Positions 34,285 through 44,052 of a stretch of 64,000 bases of DNA are shown piece by piece; the stretch's first letter is position 1; each line of letters begins with the position of its first letter. The position numbers and the translations under genes were made by a program. This stretch comes from DASVBE01 sp963770375. GTDB taxonomy: Bacteria > Actinomycetota > Actinomycetes > Streptosporangiales > Streptosporangiaceae. The stretch is taken from the NCBI GenBank assembly GCA_963770375.1, contig CAVYPM010000028.1, forward strand, positions 496,001-560,000, read 5' to 3'. A model generated the notes under the pieces. That model worked only from the letters and a program-made list of their open reading frames with translations. It was not told where the DNA came from and ran no database searches.

Positions 34285-35490
34285 GTGTCCGCCGTGTACG
34301 CCTGGCTGCGCCGTCACCAGCTGCTGGTGGACGGCACGCTGGCGCTGGTCCTGGTGCTGCTCGGGCTGCACAAGGCCGTCGGGACCGGGGCGCTGTGGCA
34401 GATCCCGTTCCTGATGATCATGGTGGTGCCGGTCACGTTCCGGCGCAAGGCCCCGGCCACGGCGTTCTGGATCGGGGTGGCGGGCGGCGGGCTGCAGGCG
34501 CTGACCAAGGGCGGCCCCTCCCCTGCGGACGTGGCCATCGTTGTGCTGCTGTACACGCTGGCCGCCTACCGGCCGCGGTCCCAGTCGGTCCCCGGGCTGC
34601 TGGTCGCCATCGCCGGCTCGATGGTGGCGCTGGAGTACTGGATGGCCGGCAGCTGGGCGCAGGCCCGGCACATGCTGTTCACCGGGCTCGTCGTGTACGG
34701 CGGCACGGCGCTGCTGGCCTGGGTGCTCGGCGACTCGATGCGCTACCGGCGGGCCTACTACGTGGCCCTGGAGGACCGGGCGGCGCGGCTGGAGCGGGAG
34801 CGCGACATCCAGGCGCAGATCGGCGCGGCGGCCGAGCGGGCCAGGATCGCGCGCGAACTGCACGACGTGGTGGCGCACAACGTCAGCGTGATGGTGGTCC
34901 AGGCGGACGGAGCCGGCTACGCGCTGGCCGGCGAGCCGGAGCGGGCCCGGCAGGCGCTGACCGCGATCTCGGCCACAGGCCGCCAGGCGCTGGCCGAGAT
35001 GCGGCGGCTTCTCGGCGTGCTGCGGTCCGACGACCAGGCCGCCGACCTGGCCCCGCAGCCCGGCCTTGACCAGCTGCGGGACCTTCTGGAGCAGACCCGG
35101 GCGGCGGGCCGGACGGTGACGTTCACGCTGGAGGGCGAGCCGCGGCCGCTGCCCGAGGGCGTCGGCCTGGCCGCCTACCGGGTGGTCCAGGAGTCGCTGA
35201 CCAACGTGCGGAAGCACGGCGGGATCGGCGCCTCGGTGTGCGTGCTGCTCCGGTTCACGCCGAGCGAGCTGCACGTCCAGGTGACCGACGACGGGCACGG
35301 CGCGGCCGCCGCGGACGACGGCGCCGGGCTGGGCCTGACCGGGATGCGCGAGCGGGTCACGCTGTACGGCGGCACGCTGGCGGCCGGGCCGCGGGAAACC
35401 GGCGGCTACCGGGTCAGTGCCACGCTGCCGCTGGACCCCGATCAGGCTGCGGGCCGCCGCCAGCTGGCCAGGACCGGGCCCGGCGCATGA
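34285..35490 (+). CDS. Sensor histidine kinase (HisKA_3 type)
   Basis: 401 residues. Five or so transmembrane helices at residues about 15-150, then a HisKA_3 domain with phosphoacceptor His193 in RIARELHDVVAHNVSVMVVQ. The ATPase part has the N box VVQESLTNVRKHGG and G box VTDDGHGAA, and GLTGMRERVTLYGGTL. There is no large extracytoplasmic domain, so it probably senses a membrane signal. ATGA overlap with the response regulator. Confidence 0.93.
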   Translation: MSAVYAWLRRHQLLVDGTLALVLVLLGLHKAVGTGALWQIPFLMIMVVPVTFRRKAPATAFWIGVAGGGLQALTKGGPSPADVAIVVLLYTLAAYRPRSQSVPGLLVAIAGSMVALEYWMAGSWAQARHMLFTGLVVYGGTALLAWVLGDSMRYRRAYYVALEDRAARLERERDIQAQIGAAAERARIARELHDVVAHNVSVMVVQADGAGYALAGEPERARQALTAISATGRQALAEMRRLLGVLRSDDQAADLAPQPGLDQLRDLLEQTRAAGRTVTFTLEGEPRPLPEGVGLAAYRVVQESLTNVRKHGGIGASVCVLLRFTPSELHVQVTDDGHGAAAADDGAGLGLTGMRERVTLYGGTLAAGPRETGGYRVSATLPLDPDQAAGRRQLARTGPGA

Positions 35491-36155
35491 CGATCCGGAT
35501 CATCCTGGTCGACGACCAGGAGCTGGTGCGGACCGGCTTCCGTATGGTCCTGGACGCGCAGCCGGACATGACCGTGGTCGCCGAGGCCGCGGACGGCCTG
35601 GCCGCGATCGAGGCGGCCCGGGCGCACCCGTCGGACGTGATGGTGATGGACGCGCGGATGCCGCGGCTGGACGGCGTGGCCGCGACCCGGCGCCTCCGCC
35701 AGGCCGGTGACCTGCCCCGGGTTCTCATGCTGACCACGTTCGACCTGGACGAGTACGCGTTCGCGGCGCTCAAGGCGGGCGCCAGCGGCTTCCTGCTGAA
35801 GGACGTGCCGCCGGACGAGCTGCTGTTTGCCATCCGGGCGGTTCACTCGGGGGACGCGGTGGTGGCGCCGTCCACCACCCGGCGGCTGATCAACCAGTTC
35901 GCCCCGTTGCTGCCGGCGGGCGACGCGGCGCCGCCGACCGAGCTGGCCTGCCTGACCGAGCGGGAGGCCGAGGTGCTGACGCACGTCGCGCAGGGCCTTT
36001 CGAATGCGGAGATCGCGGGCCGCCTGTTCGTGTCCGAGGCGACGGTGAAAACGCACGTTGGCCGGATACTCGCCAAGCTGGGGCTTCGGGACCGGGTTCA
36101 GGCCGTGGTGTTCGCTTACGAGAACGGGCTGGTGCGGGCCCGCGGCACGGGCTGA
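35487..36155 (+). CDS. NarL/LuxR-type response regulator
   Basis: 222 residues. Receiver Asp9-Asp10 (LVDDQ) and phosphoacceptor Asp55 (VMVMDARMP), Lys in GFLLKDVPPDEL, and a LuxR helix-turn-helix at about 155-210 (LTEREAEVLTHVAQGLSNAEIAGRLFVSEATVKTHVGRILAKL). It overlaps the kinase by ATGA, so they form a cognate pair. Targets unknown. Confidence 0.93.
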   Translation: MTIRIILVDDQELVRTGFRMVLDAQPDMTVVAEAADGLAAIEAARAHPSDVMVMDARMPRLDGVAATRRLRQAGDLPRVLMLTTFDLDEYAFAALKAGASGFLLKDVPPDELLFAIRAVHSGDAVVAPSTTRRLINQFAPLLPAGDAAPPTELACLTEREAEVLTHVAQGLSNAEIAGRLFVSEATVKTHVGRILAKLGLRDRVQAVVFAYENGLVRARGTG

Positions 36156-36224
36156 ATATTGCCCGCAGGCAGGTTTTACCAGCCCGGCAGCCAGGTTGAT
36201 TACCGAGAGTAATCCCCTCGGAGA

Positions 36225-36242
36225 ACACGCGTATTCGCGTGT
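36225..36242 (+). terminator. Short hairpin upstream of the MHYT gene
   Basis: ACACGCG-TATT-CGCGTGT, a perfect 7-bp stem with a 4-base loop. It may end the two-component operon. A smaller ATTAC/GTAAT stem lies at 36199-36213. Confidence 0.45.
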
Positions 36243-36357
36243 GCGCACGGCGTTCTGCCCGCCCGAATCCGGTTCATTTTTCTTCCGGAAATCGCCCATG
36301 AGCTGGCATGTTGCCCGGCTAGTATCCGCAATGTCGCCTAGGAAATGGCCCTGTCTC

Positions 36358-37167
36358 ATGCTTACTGTGCACAACTTCACTTACGGGCTGCTCACGCCCG
36401 GTCTGGCCTACCTGCTCTCGGTACTCGGCTCGTTTCTCGGGCTGCGCTGTACCGCCCGGGCCCAGGCCCATAGCGGCGGCTCCCGGATTCGCTGGCTGGT
36501 GCTCGGCGCGGTGTCCATCGGCTCCGCCGGGATCTGGGTCATGCACTTCATCGCGATGCTGGGCTACAGCGTTCCCGGCCACACGATCCGCTTCAACGTG
36601 CCGCTGACCGTGCTGAGCTTGCTGATCGCGGTCGCGGTGACCCTGGTCGGGCTGTGCATCGTCGGCTTCGGCGACGACACCACCCCGCGCCTGCTGATCG
36701 GCGGCGTGATCACCGGGGTAGGCGTGGCCAGCATGCACTACATGGGCATCGCGGCCATGCGGCTGGACGGCAGCATGCAGTTCAGCCCGGTGCTGTTCGT
36801 CGCGTCCGTGGTGATCGCGGTGGTGGCGGCGACCGTGGCGCTGTGGTTCACGCTGCGGCTGCGCACCATCTGGTCCACCGTCGGCGCGGCCCTGATCATG
36901 GGCGTGGCGATCTGCGGCATGCATTACACCGGCATGGCCGCGATGAAGATGTACCCGGTCGCGCCGGGGACGCTCGCGGCCACCTCGGGCGCGTCGGCCG
37001 CGGGCTTCCTTCTTCCGCTGATCCTGGGTATCTCGATTCTCGCTTTTGTGCTGACGGCGCTGATCGCCCTGTCGCCGAGCGAGGAGGAGATCCGCGCGGA
37101 GGCCGCGCTGACCGAGCGGATTGCGCAGCTGGAGCGGAACACCGGGGGTCCGCGGTACGGCGGCTAG
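36358..37167 (+). CDS. MHYT-domain membrane sensor protein
   Basis: 269 residues, about seven transmembrane helices. Three MHYT-type motifs are visible: WVMHFIAML, ASMHYMGIAAM and GMHYTGMAAMKM, the proposed copper-coordinating sites for sensing gases such as O2, CO or NO. There is no attached GGDEF, EAL or kinase domain; the protein ends in a short acidic helix (SEEEIRAEAALTERIAQLE). Start ATG 36358 with a weak GGA upstream; in-frame ATGs at 36331 and 36301 are possible. It may signal with the upstream two-component system. Confidence 0.82.
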   Translation: MLTVHNFTYGLLTPGLAYLLSVLGSFLGLRCTARAQAHSGGSRIRWLVLGAVSIGSAGIWVMHFIAMLGYSVPGHTIRFNVPLTVLSLLIAVAVTLVGLCIVGFGDDTTPRLLIGGVITGVGVASMHYMGIAAMRLDGSMQFSPVLFVASVVIAVVAATVALWFTLRLRTIWSTVGAALIMGVAICGMHYTGMAAMKMYPVAPGTLAATSGASAAGFLLPLILGISILAFVLTALIALSPSEEEIRAEAALTERIAQLERNTGGPRYGG

Positions 37168-37385
37168 CCGCCGCCGCGGCGCTGGGCTCTGACCGCGCGG
37201 CGGAGGGACCAGGCCAGGGCGGCGAGGACCGCGACCGGGGTCAGCCACCAGGCGTTGACGCCGGCCCCGTGCGCCAGGATCGCGGTCACCGCCAGGGCGG
37301 CCGCGACGACGGCGGCGCCGCGCCAGTCGTCGCCGATCACGAAGTCGTACCAGAACGCGCCGAACGCGCGGAGCCGGGCCTTCAC
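37164..37385 (-). CDS. Small two-helix membrane protein
   Basis: 73 residues with two hydrophobic helices (AAVVAAALAVTAILAHGAG and WWLTPVAVLAALAW) and a basic C-terminus (RRAVRAQRRGGG). GTG start overlaps the upstream COG4280 stop (GTGA), so it is translationally coupled. Its 3' end overlaps the convergent MHYT stop by 4 bases. Likely an accessory subunit of the COG4280 protein. Confidence 0.65.
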   Translation of the reverse strand: MKARLRAFGAFWYDFVIGDDWRGAAVVAAALAVTAILAHGAGVNAWWLTPVAVLAALAWSLRRAVRAQRRGGG

Positions 37386-38167
37386 CGGGCTGCCTCGCCA
37401 GCCGGGGCCGTCTGCGCAGGGCTCGCCGGGGCCGTGCTGGCCTGCCGGAGGCGGCGCAGCACGATCGCGGCCAGGCCCGCGGCGGCGGCCACGGCCGGCA
37501 CGACAACCAGCAGCGCGGCGTCATTCCCCGGCCAGGAGGCACCCGCGCCCTCGGTCCCCCAGAAGATGCCGAACGAGGTCAGCATGACCCCGACGGCGAA
37601 CTTCAGCGTGTTCTCCGGGACCCGTGCCAGCGGGGCCCGCACCGCCAGGCCGGCCCCGGCGACCACCACGGCCGCGGTCACCGCGGCCAGCGCGGCCGTG
37701 CCGACGTCACGCTGGCTGCTGCCGAAGGTGATCGCGATGAAGACCACCTCCAGGCCCTCGAGCAGCACGCCCTTGAACGACAGCGTGAACCCGTACCAGT
37801 CGGTGACCCAGCCGCGCCCGCCGGCTGCCGCGGCCCGGGCGGCCGCGGTCTCCCGCGCGTAGATGCCGGTCTCGTCGTGCAGGTCCTTGTAACCGGAGTA
37901 GCGCAGGATGGCCTTCCGCAGCCATTGCAGGCCGAACGCGGCCAGCAGCGCGCCGACGACCAGCCGCAGCGCGCTGAGCGGCAGCAGGGACAGCGCCGGG
38001 CCCAGCACCGCGGTGATCACCGCGAGCACGGCCAGCGCGGCGCCCAGGCCCTGCAGCGCGGGACGCCAGCCCCGGGTCAGCCCGGCGGCCAGCACGATGG
38101 TCAGGGCCTCGACCGCCTCCACCGCGCACGCCACGAAGACGGTGAGGAACAGCGGAACGGCGTTCAC
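37382..38167 (-). CDS. COG4280 family integral membrane protein
   Basis: 261 residues from GTG 38167, with GGAGG 4 bases before. Six or seven helices; conserved AVEAVEALTIVLAAGLTRGWR near the N-terminus, and SFKGVLLEGLEVVFIAITFG in the middle, each with Glu residues in a helix as in metal-ion transporters of the FTR1/GDT1 kind. The substrate is not known; iron or manganese transport is a guess. It is divergent from pepA. Confidence 0.75.
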   Translation of the reverse strand: MNAVPLFLTVFVACAVEAVEALTIVLAAGLTRGWRPALQGLGAALAVLAVITAVLGPALSLLPLSALRLVVGALLAAFGLQWLRKAILRYSGYKDLHDETGIYARETAAARAAAAGGRGWVTDWYGFTLSFKGVLLEGLEVVFIAITFGSSQRDVGTAALAAVTAAVVVAGAGLAVRAPLARVPENTLKFAVGVMLTSFGIFWGTEGAGASWPGNDAALLVVVPAVAAAAGLAAIVLRRLRQASTAPASPAQTAPAGEAAR

Positions 38168-38293
38168 ATGCCTCCTCCTGACCCTTGCCTCCACCTTACG
38201 CAGCGGCGGCTCCCCGGCGTATGCAGTGCCGGCTGAGGTGGCGGCGGTGCGCCCGTGCGGGCCATCGGTTGATCGTGCCGATCGGGCAGGCAC

Positions 38294-38299
38294 TAGCAT
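38294..38299 (+). promoter_or_regulatory. -10-like box TAGCAT for leaderless pepA
   Basis: TAGCAT ends 7 bases before GTG 38307, the leaderless spacing repeated elsewhere in the window. Confidence 0.45.
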
Positions 38300-38306
38300 C
38301 GGAGCC

Positions 38307-39799
38307 GTGACGACGACCTTGCTGACCAGCCAGACATCCGCCCGCGAGGCCACGGCCGACGCCATCATCATCGGCGTGATTCCAGGAACCGGCGGGCCGG
38401 CCCCGCGCCGGGCGCCGAGGATGTCGACGCGGCGCTCGACGGCAGCCTGGCGGCGACGCTGGCCGCGCTCGGCGCGACCGGCAAGGCCGAGGAGATCACC
38501 AAGATCGCCACCGCGGGGCGGCTGGCCGCGCCGCTGATCGTGGCGGTCGGCCTGGGTGCGCCGAACGGCACGGCGCCGCTCGACGGCGAGGCGCTGCGCC
38601 GGGCGGCCGGCGCCGCGGTCCGCGCGCTGGGCCCGGCGCACCGGCAGGTCGCGCTGGCCTTGCCGGCCAGGGATGACGCGGAGACCGAGGCGGTCGCGCT
38701 GGGCGCCCTGCTCGGCGGTTACGAGTTCACCCGCTACCGGGCCGCCACGACGGCGGGCCGGGAGCTCACCGTGCTGGCCAACGGCACCGCGGGCAGCGCG
38801 GCGGTGGACCGGTCCCGGGTCCTGGCTGACGCCATGAGCCTGGTCCGCGACCTGGTGAACACCAGCGCGTCGCACCTGTTCCCGGCCTCGTTCGCGGCCG
38901 AGGCCGAGCGGGTGGCGGCCGAGTCCGGGCTTTCCATCGAGGTGCTGGACGAGAAGGCGCTGGCCGACGGCGGGTACGGCGGCCTGACCGGGGTCGGCCA
39001 GGGTTCTGTGCACCCGCCGCGGCTGGTCCGGGTGGCCTACGAGCCGGCCGGCGCGCAGAAGACCGTGGTGTTCGTGGGCAAGGGCATCACGTTCGACTCC
39101 GGGGGCCTGTCGCTGAAGCCGGCCAAGGCCATGGAGGCGATGAAGTCCGACATGAGCGGCGCGGCCGCGGTGCTGGCCGCGGTCCGCGCGGCCGCCGCGC
39201 TCGGGCCGGCCGTCAACGTGGTCGGCTACCTGGCGCTGGCCGAGAACATGCCGGGCGCTACCGCGCAGCGGCCGTCCGACGTGATCACCATCTACGGCGG
39301 GACCACGGTCGAGGTGCTGAACACCGACGCCGAGGGCCGCCTGGTGATGGCCGACGCGCTGGCCAGGTCCGCGGACGACCACCCGGACCTGCTGGTGGAC
39401 GTGGCCACGCTGACCGGCGCCCAGCTGGTCGCGCTCGGCCCGCGGATCGCCGGGATCATGGCCAACTCCGACGAGGTGCGTGAGGGCGTGGTCGACGCGG
39501 CCCGGCGGGCCGGCGAGCAGGCCTGGGGCATGCCGCTGCCCGAGGAGCTGCGCAAGGGCCTGGATTCGCCGGTCGCCGACCTGGCCAACGTGACCGGGGA
39601 AAGGCACGGCGGAATGCTGGTCGCCGGCCTTTTCCTGAAGGAATTCGTGCCCGGCGGAGTGCGTTGGGCGCATATGGATATTGCCGGGCCCGCGTTCCAT
39701 GAAGGCGAGCCATACGGGTATACGCCCAAGGGCGGCACCGGCGCCGCGGTGCGCACGCTGGTCCAGCTGGCCTTCGACGTGGCCGAGGGGCGGCTCTAG
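38307..39799 (+). CDS. pepA: Leucyl aminopeptidase, one frameshift
   Basis: M17 metallo-aminopeptidase that removes N-terminal residues from peptides. About 497 residues when bridged. The N-terminal domain starts at GTG 38307 (VTTTLLTSQTSAREATADAIIIGVI); near 38395 the frame changes and continues with AEDVDAALDGSLAATLAALGATGKAEEI. The catalytic domain has VGKGITFDSGGLSLKP, the M17 signature NTDAEGRLVMADAL and VATLTGA. The change is in the direction of one missing base within a GC run. In M. tuberculosis the homologue pepB also lies upstream of the E2 gene, as I recall. Confidence 0.9.
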
Positions 39800-39907
39800 C
39801 CAGCCCGCGCGGCCCGCGGGCGGGGCATGGTCCCGCTTCCGGCACTGCCCAGGCACAACCCCCGGCGGGCCGCCTGACCCGGCCGGACATCGGACAAGGA
39901 GCTCAAG

Positions 39908-41287
39908 GTGACCGACAGCAGCGGCTACGACATCGTCATCCTCGGCGGCGGCAGCGGCGGCTACGCCTGTGCGCTGCGCGCGGCCGAGCTTGGCAAGCGC
40001 GTGGCCCTGATCGAGAGGGGCAAGGTCGGCGGCACCTGCCTGCACCGGGGCTGCATCCCGACCAAGGCGCTGCTGCACGCGGCGGAGATCGCCGACCACA
40101 CCAGGGACAGCGCCGCGTTCGGCGTGCAGGCCACGCTGCAGGGCATCGACATGCCCGGCGTGAACGCCTACAAGGACAAGGTCGTCACCCGGCTGTGGAA
40201 GGGCCTGGAGGGCCTGATCAAGTCCCGGAAGATCGACGTCATCCAGGGCGACGGGCGGCTGGTGTCGCCGACCTCGGTGCAGGTCGGGGACACGGTGTAC
40301 GAGGGCGCCCACGTGGTGCTGGCCACCGGGTCCGAGTCGCGCAGCCTGCCGGGCCTGGCCATCGACGGCCAGCGGGTGATCACCAGCGACCAGGCTCTGA
40401 CCCTGGACCACGTGCCCGCCTCGGTCGTGATCCTGGGCGGCGGCGTGATCGGCGTTGAGTTCGCCAGCGTGTGGCGGTCGTTCGGGGCCGAGGTCACGAT
40501 CGTGGAGATGCTGCCGCACCTGCTGCCGCTCGAGGAGGAGTCCAGCTCGAAGCTGCTGGAGCGGGCGTTCCGGCGCCGCGGCATCGGCCAGAAGCTCGGC
40601 GCGCGGTTCGAGAGCGTGAAGGACACCGGGTCCGGTGTGGTCGTCACCCTGGCGGGCGGCGCCACGCTGGAGGCGGAGCTTCTGCTGGTCGCGGTGGGCC
40701 GCGGCCCGGTGTCGGCCGGGCTCGGCTACGAGGAAGCCGGTGTCGAGGTCGAGCGCGGCTTCGTGAAGGTCGACGAGTACTGCCAGACGCGGGTGCCGAC
40801 GATCTCCGCGGTCGGCGACCTGACCCCGGGCCTGCAGCTGGCCCACGTCGGGTTCGCCGAAGGCATCCTGGTCGCCGAGCGGCTGGCCGGGCTCCACGTG
40901 ACCCCGGTCGACTACGACGGCGTCCCGCGGGTCACCTACAGTGACCCCGAGGTCGCCTCGGTCGGGATTACCTCGGCGACCGCGGCCGAACGGGGTATCG
41001 AGACCACCGAGTTCACCTACGATCTAGCGGGCAACGGCAAGAGCCAGATCCTGCAGACGCAGGGCGCGGCCAAGATCGTGGCAACCGCAGGGGGCGGCCC
41101 GGTGCTCGGCGTGCATCTCGTCGGCGCGCGCGTGGGCGAGCTGATCGCCGAAGGGCAGCTCATCTACAACTGGGAGGCGCTGCCCACCGAGGTCGCCCAG
41201 CTCATCCATCCGCATCCGACCCAGTCCGAGGCGATCGGCGAGGCCCACCTGGCCCTTGCCGGCAAGCCACTCCACGTGCACGGTTAA
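39908..41287 (+). CDS. lpdA: Dihydrolipoyl dehydrogenase (E3)
   Basis: 459-residue flavoprotein that reoxidises dihydrolipoyl-E2 with NAD+. FAD motif GGGSGGYA (13-20), redox disulfide Cys44/Cys49 in GGTCLHRGCIPTK, NAD-binding GGGVIGVEFA, and C-terminal active-site HPHPTQSEAIGEAH. GTG start with AAGGAG 9 bases upstream. The E2 gene follows after 109 bases, so the E3 and E2 of the pyruvate/2-oxoglutarate dehydrogenase system are encoded together. Confidence 0.97.
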   Translation: MTDSSGYDIVILGGGSGGYACALRAAELGKRVALIERGKVGGTCLHRGCIPTKALLHAAEIADHTRDSAAFGVQATLQGIDMPGVNAYKDKVVTRLWKGLEGLIKSRKIDVIQGDGRLVSPTSVQVGDTVYEGAHVVLATGSESRSLPGLAIDGQRVITSDQALTLDHVPASVVILGGGVIGVEFASVWRSFGAEVTIVEMLPHLLPLEEESSSKLLERAFRRRGIGQKLGARFESVKDTGSGVVVTLAGGATLEAELLLVAVGRGPVSAGLGYEEAGVEVERGFVKVDEYCQTRVPTISAVGDLTPGLQLAHVGFAEGILVAERLAGLHVTPVDYDGVPRVTYSDPEVASVGITSATAAERGIETTEFTYDLAGNGKSQILQTQGAAKIVATAGGGPVLGVHLVGARVGELIAEGQLIYNWEALPTEVAQLIHPHPTQSEAIGEAHLALAGKPLHVHG

Positions 41288-41396
41288 CCACAAAGCCCGT
41301 GCCGTGCCCAGGCGCGGCGCGGGCAGCATCCCGGGCCCCCTGGACCCCGGGCCGCGCTGACGGCGCGGTTGAACAGCGAAGGAGTCGCGAACCGCC

Positions 41397-43237
41397 ATGT
41401 CGGTCTCCGTACAAATGCCGCAGCTCGGTGAGAGTGTCACCGAGGGCACGGTCACGCGCTGGCTGAAGAAGGAAGGCGAGCGCGTCGAGGCCGACGAGCC
41501 GCTTCTCGAGGTTTCCACCGACAAGGTCGACACCGAGATCCCCTCCCCGGTCGCGGGAATCCTGCGGGGCATCACGGTCGCCGAGGACGAGACCGTCGAG
41601 GTCGGCGCCGAGCTGGCCGTGATCGACGAGGATGGCGCGGCGCCGTCGCAGCCCGCCGCCCCGGCCACCGAGCCCGCGCCGGCGCAGTCCGCCCCAGCAC
41701 AGGCCGCCCCAGCACAGGCCGCCGCGGCGCAGCCCGAGGCGCCGCGCGGCCGCGCCCGCGCAGGAGCAGCCCGCTGCGGCCCCGCAGGCGCCCGCCGAGC
41801 AGCCGCAGCAGGCGCCGGATCAGTACGCCACTCAGCAGTACCAGCAGGAGCCCGGCTACCAGCCGCAGTACCAGCCTGGCTACCCGTCGCCGCCGACCTA
41901 CCCGCCGCAGGCCTATATCTCGCCGGAGACCTACCCGCAGCAGGCCGGCCAGGAGCCGACCCAGCAGGGCTACGCGGGCACCTACCAGCAGCCCGGTTAC
42001 GAGCAGCCGTCTTACCCGCCGCAGGCCCCGCCCGCCGAGCAGGCTCCCCCGGCTCAGCAAGCCCCGCCCCCGGCCCCGGAGCAGGCTCCGGCGCAGGAAG
42101 CGCCTGCCGGCCCCGCGGTCGAGGACGCCGGGCAGGTGCTGCAGCCCACCGCGGAGGGCCCGTACGTGACCCCGCTGGTCCGCAAGCTGGCCAGCGAGCA
42201 CGGCATCGACCTGGCCACGGTGACCGGCACCGGCGTCGGCGGCCGGATCCGCAAGCAGGACGTCCTGGACGCGGCCCGGTCCGGCCGCGGCACGGCCCCC
42301 GCGCCGGCGCCGGCCGCTACCGCCCCGCCGCAGCAGGCGGCCCCCGCGGCGCCGGCCGCCGCCCCGGCGCCCGCCGAGGTGCCGTCGCTGGCCACGCCGA
42401 CGGCTCCGGCCACCGCAGCTCCGGCCACCGCAGCTGGGCCCGGCCACCACGGGCCCGGCTGCTGCTGACGGGGCGCCGGCCACCAACGGCCGGTCTGCGA
42501 TCGTGCCGTCCCGCCTGCGCGGGACCACCGAGCAGATGTCCCGGGCCCGGCAGGTCATCGCCAAGCGGATGGTCGAGTCGCTGCACGTCTCGGCGCAGCT
42601 GACCACCGTGGTCGAGGCGGACGTCACCGAGATCGCCCGGCTGCGGGACCGGGCCAAGGCGGCGTTCGCGGCGCGGGAGGGCGTGAAGCTGTCGTTCCTG
42701 CCGTTCTTCGCGCTGGCTACGGTCGAGGCGCTGAAGATTCACCCGAAGCTGAACGCGGTCATCGATACCGAAAGCAACCAGGTCACCTACCACGATGCTG
42801 AGCACCTGGGCATCGCGGTGGACACCGAGCGCGGCCTGATGGTGCCGGTGATCCGCAAGGCCGGCGACCTGAACATCGGCGGGCTCGCCCGCAAGATCGC
42901 CGACCTGGCCGACCGGACACGGGCGGGCCGGGTCAGCCCGGATGACCTGTCCGGCGGCACGTTCACGCTGACCAACACCGGCAGCCGTGGCGCGCTGTTC
43001 GACACCCCGATCATCAACCAGCCGCAGGTCGGCATCCTGGGCACCGGCACCGTGGTGAAGCGCCCGGTGGTGGTCGAGGACCCGGCGCTGGGCGAGGTCA
43101 TCACGGTGCGGTCCATGGTCTACCTGGCCCTCACGTATGACCACCGCCTGGTCGACGGGGCGGACGCGGCCCGGTTCCTGGTCACGGTGAAGGACCGTCT
43201 CGAGGAAGGCGACTTCGCGGCCGAGCTCGGTCTGTAG
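41397..43237 (+). CDS. sucB: 2-oxoacid dehydrogenase E2 (dihydrolipoamide acyltransferase), two frameshifts
   Basis: Lipoyl acyltransferase core of the 2-oxoglutarate and/or pyruvate dehydrogenase complex, about 612 residues when bridged. One lipoyl domain with lipoyl-Lys43 in STDKVDTE; a first frame change near 41755; a long Gln/Pro/Tyr-rich linker; an E3-binding domain (VTPLVRKLASEHGIDLATVTGTGVGGRIRKQDVL); a second change near 42440 at GGGCCC; then the catalytic domain with HRLVDGADAARF. Actinobacterial E2s often have two or three lipoyl domains. It follows lpdA and is ended by a 12-bp hairpin. Whether it serves AceE, OGDH or both is not resolved. Confidence 0.92.
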
Positions 43238-43266
43238 CTCTCACCAAGTAACGCTGTTTGAGGAAC

Positions 43267-43293
43267 GGGCCCTGCCGGTGACCGGCAGGGCCC
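43267..43293 (+). terminator. Terminator of the lpdA-E2 operon
   Basis: GGGCCCTGCCGG and CCGGCAGGGCCC form a perfect 12-bp stem with a TGA loop, 30 bases after the E2 stop. Confidence 0.85.
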
Positions 43294-43343
43294 GCTTCGC
43301 CTGTGCGGAGCTCAGTTCTGCGGTCGGTCCCGGCCGCTAGGGG

Positions 43344-43907
43344 TCAGGCCTGCCGGCCGAACCGGGCCAGCAGCACGGTCTGGGCGTCCGCATCGCCGGG
43401 CACTGGCGGACGTGCGGCGATCGCACCCGCACTGCGGTAAGCATCCTCCACGGCCCCGAACCAGGTTGCGCAGGACGTCACGAGCTCGGTGTCCAGGCGC
43501 TCGTCCGCGCCGATGGCACGCGCCAGGTCCCAGGCATGGATCAGGTGGTCGGCGAACAGCTGCAGGGTGTACTCGCGGCCGGGGAAATCGCCGAACGACA
43601 GGTGCACAGTCCGGTCCATGGCGCCGTCGGCCTCCACCGCCTGCACCGCGCCGGCCGACGCCGCAGCCCAGGTCAGCTTGGGCTGGGCGCCGAGCACGTC
43701 GCCGTCAAAGCGGTCGCCGACCTCAGCGATCGTGGATCCGGCCAGCAGCGGAGGCGCCCAGAGACACTCGCCGACGATGTGGTTCACCAGGTCGCGGACC
43801 GACCAGCCCTCATCGGGCGTCGCGGCCGCCCACTGGTGGTCGCCGATCTGCTGGACACGGGAACCGAACTCGGCCACAGCCGCCCGGAACATCGCGGGTA
43901 CGTCCAT
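43344..43907 (-). CDS. TIGR03086-type (mycothiol maleylpyruvate isomerase-like) metal-binding protein
   Basis: 187 residues of the DinB/MDMPI four-helix fold. The N-terminal WSVRDLVNHIVGECLW holds the first histidine of the three-His metal site, and FADHLIHAWDLARAIG the later ones. Members are thiol-transferase or isomerase-like enzymes dependent on mycothiol, mostly uncharacterised. It is alone on its strand, convergent with the E2 gene. A paralogue lies at 50893. Confidence 0.8.
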   Translation of the reverse strand: MDVPAMFRAAVAEFGSRVQQIGDHQWAAATPDEGWSVRDLVNHIVGECLWAPPLLAGSTIAEVGDRFDGDVLGAQPKLTWAAASAGAVQAVEADGAMDRTVHLSFGDFPGREYTLQLFADHLIHAWDLARAIGADERLDTELVTSCATWFGAVEDAYRSAGAIAARPPVPGDADAQTVLLARFGRQA

Positions 43908-44052
43908 GCTGCCTCCCCCAGGACTGTGCCGCCCACCCTAGGCGCAGCACGCGCCCGGGCGCCACGAACCCGCGCACGGCGTCCGGTGGGTGCGGCGGGG
44001 TGAGGACACGCTACCCCGCCGGGCCACCATGCGTTCTGAGGTGCCGTAGCCC

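Noticed and set aside
36156..36357. Possible riboswitch (cyclic di-GMP type) before the MHYT gene
   Set aside because: Only two short hairpins are visible; no conserved riboswitch core could be found by eye.
37382..40897. A long minus-strand open frame antisense to pepA and lpdA
   Set aside because: Only the 37382-38167 part (COG4280) is protein-like; the rest is a mirror of the coding genes on the other strand.
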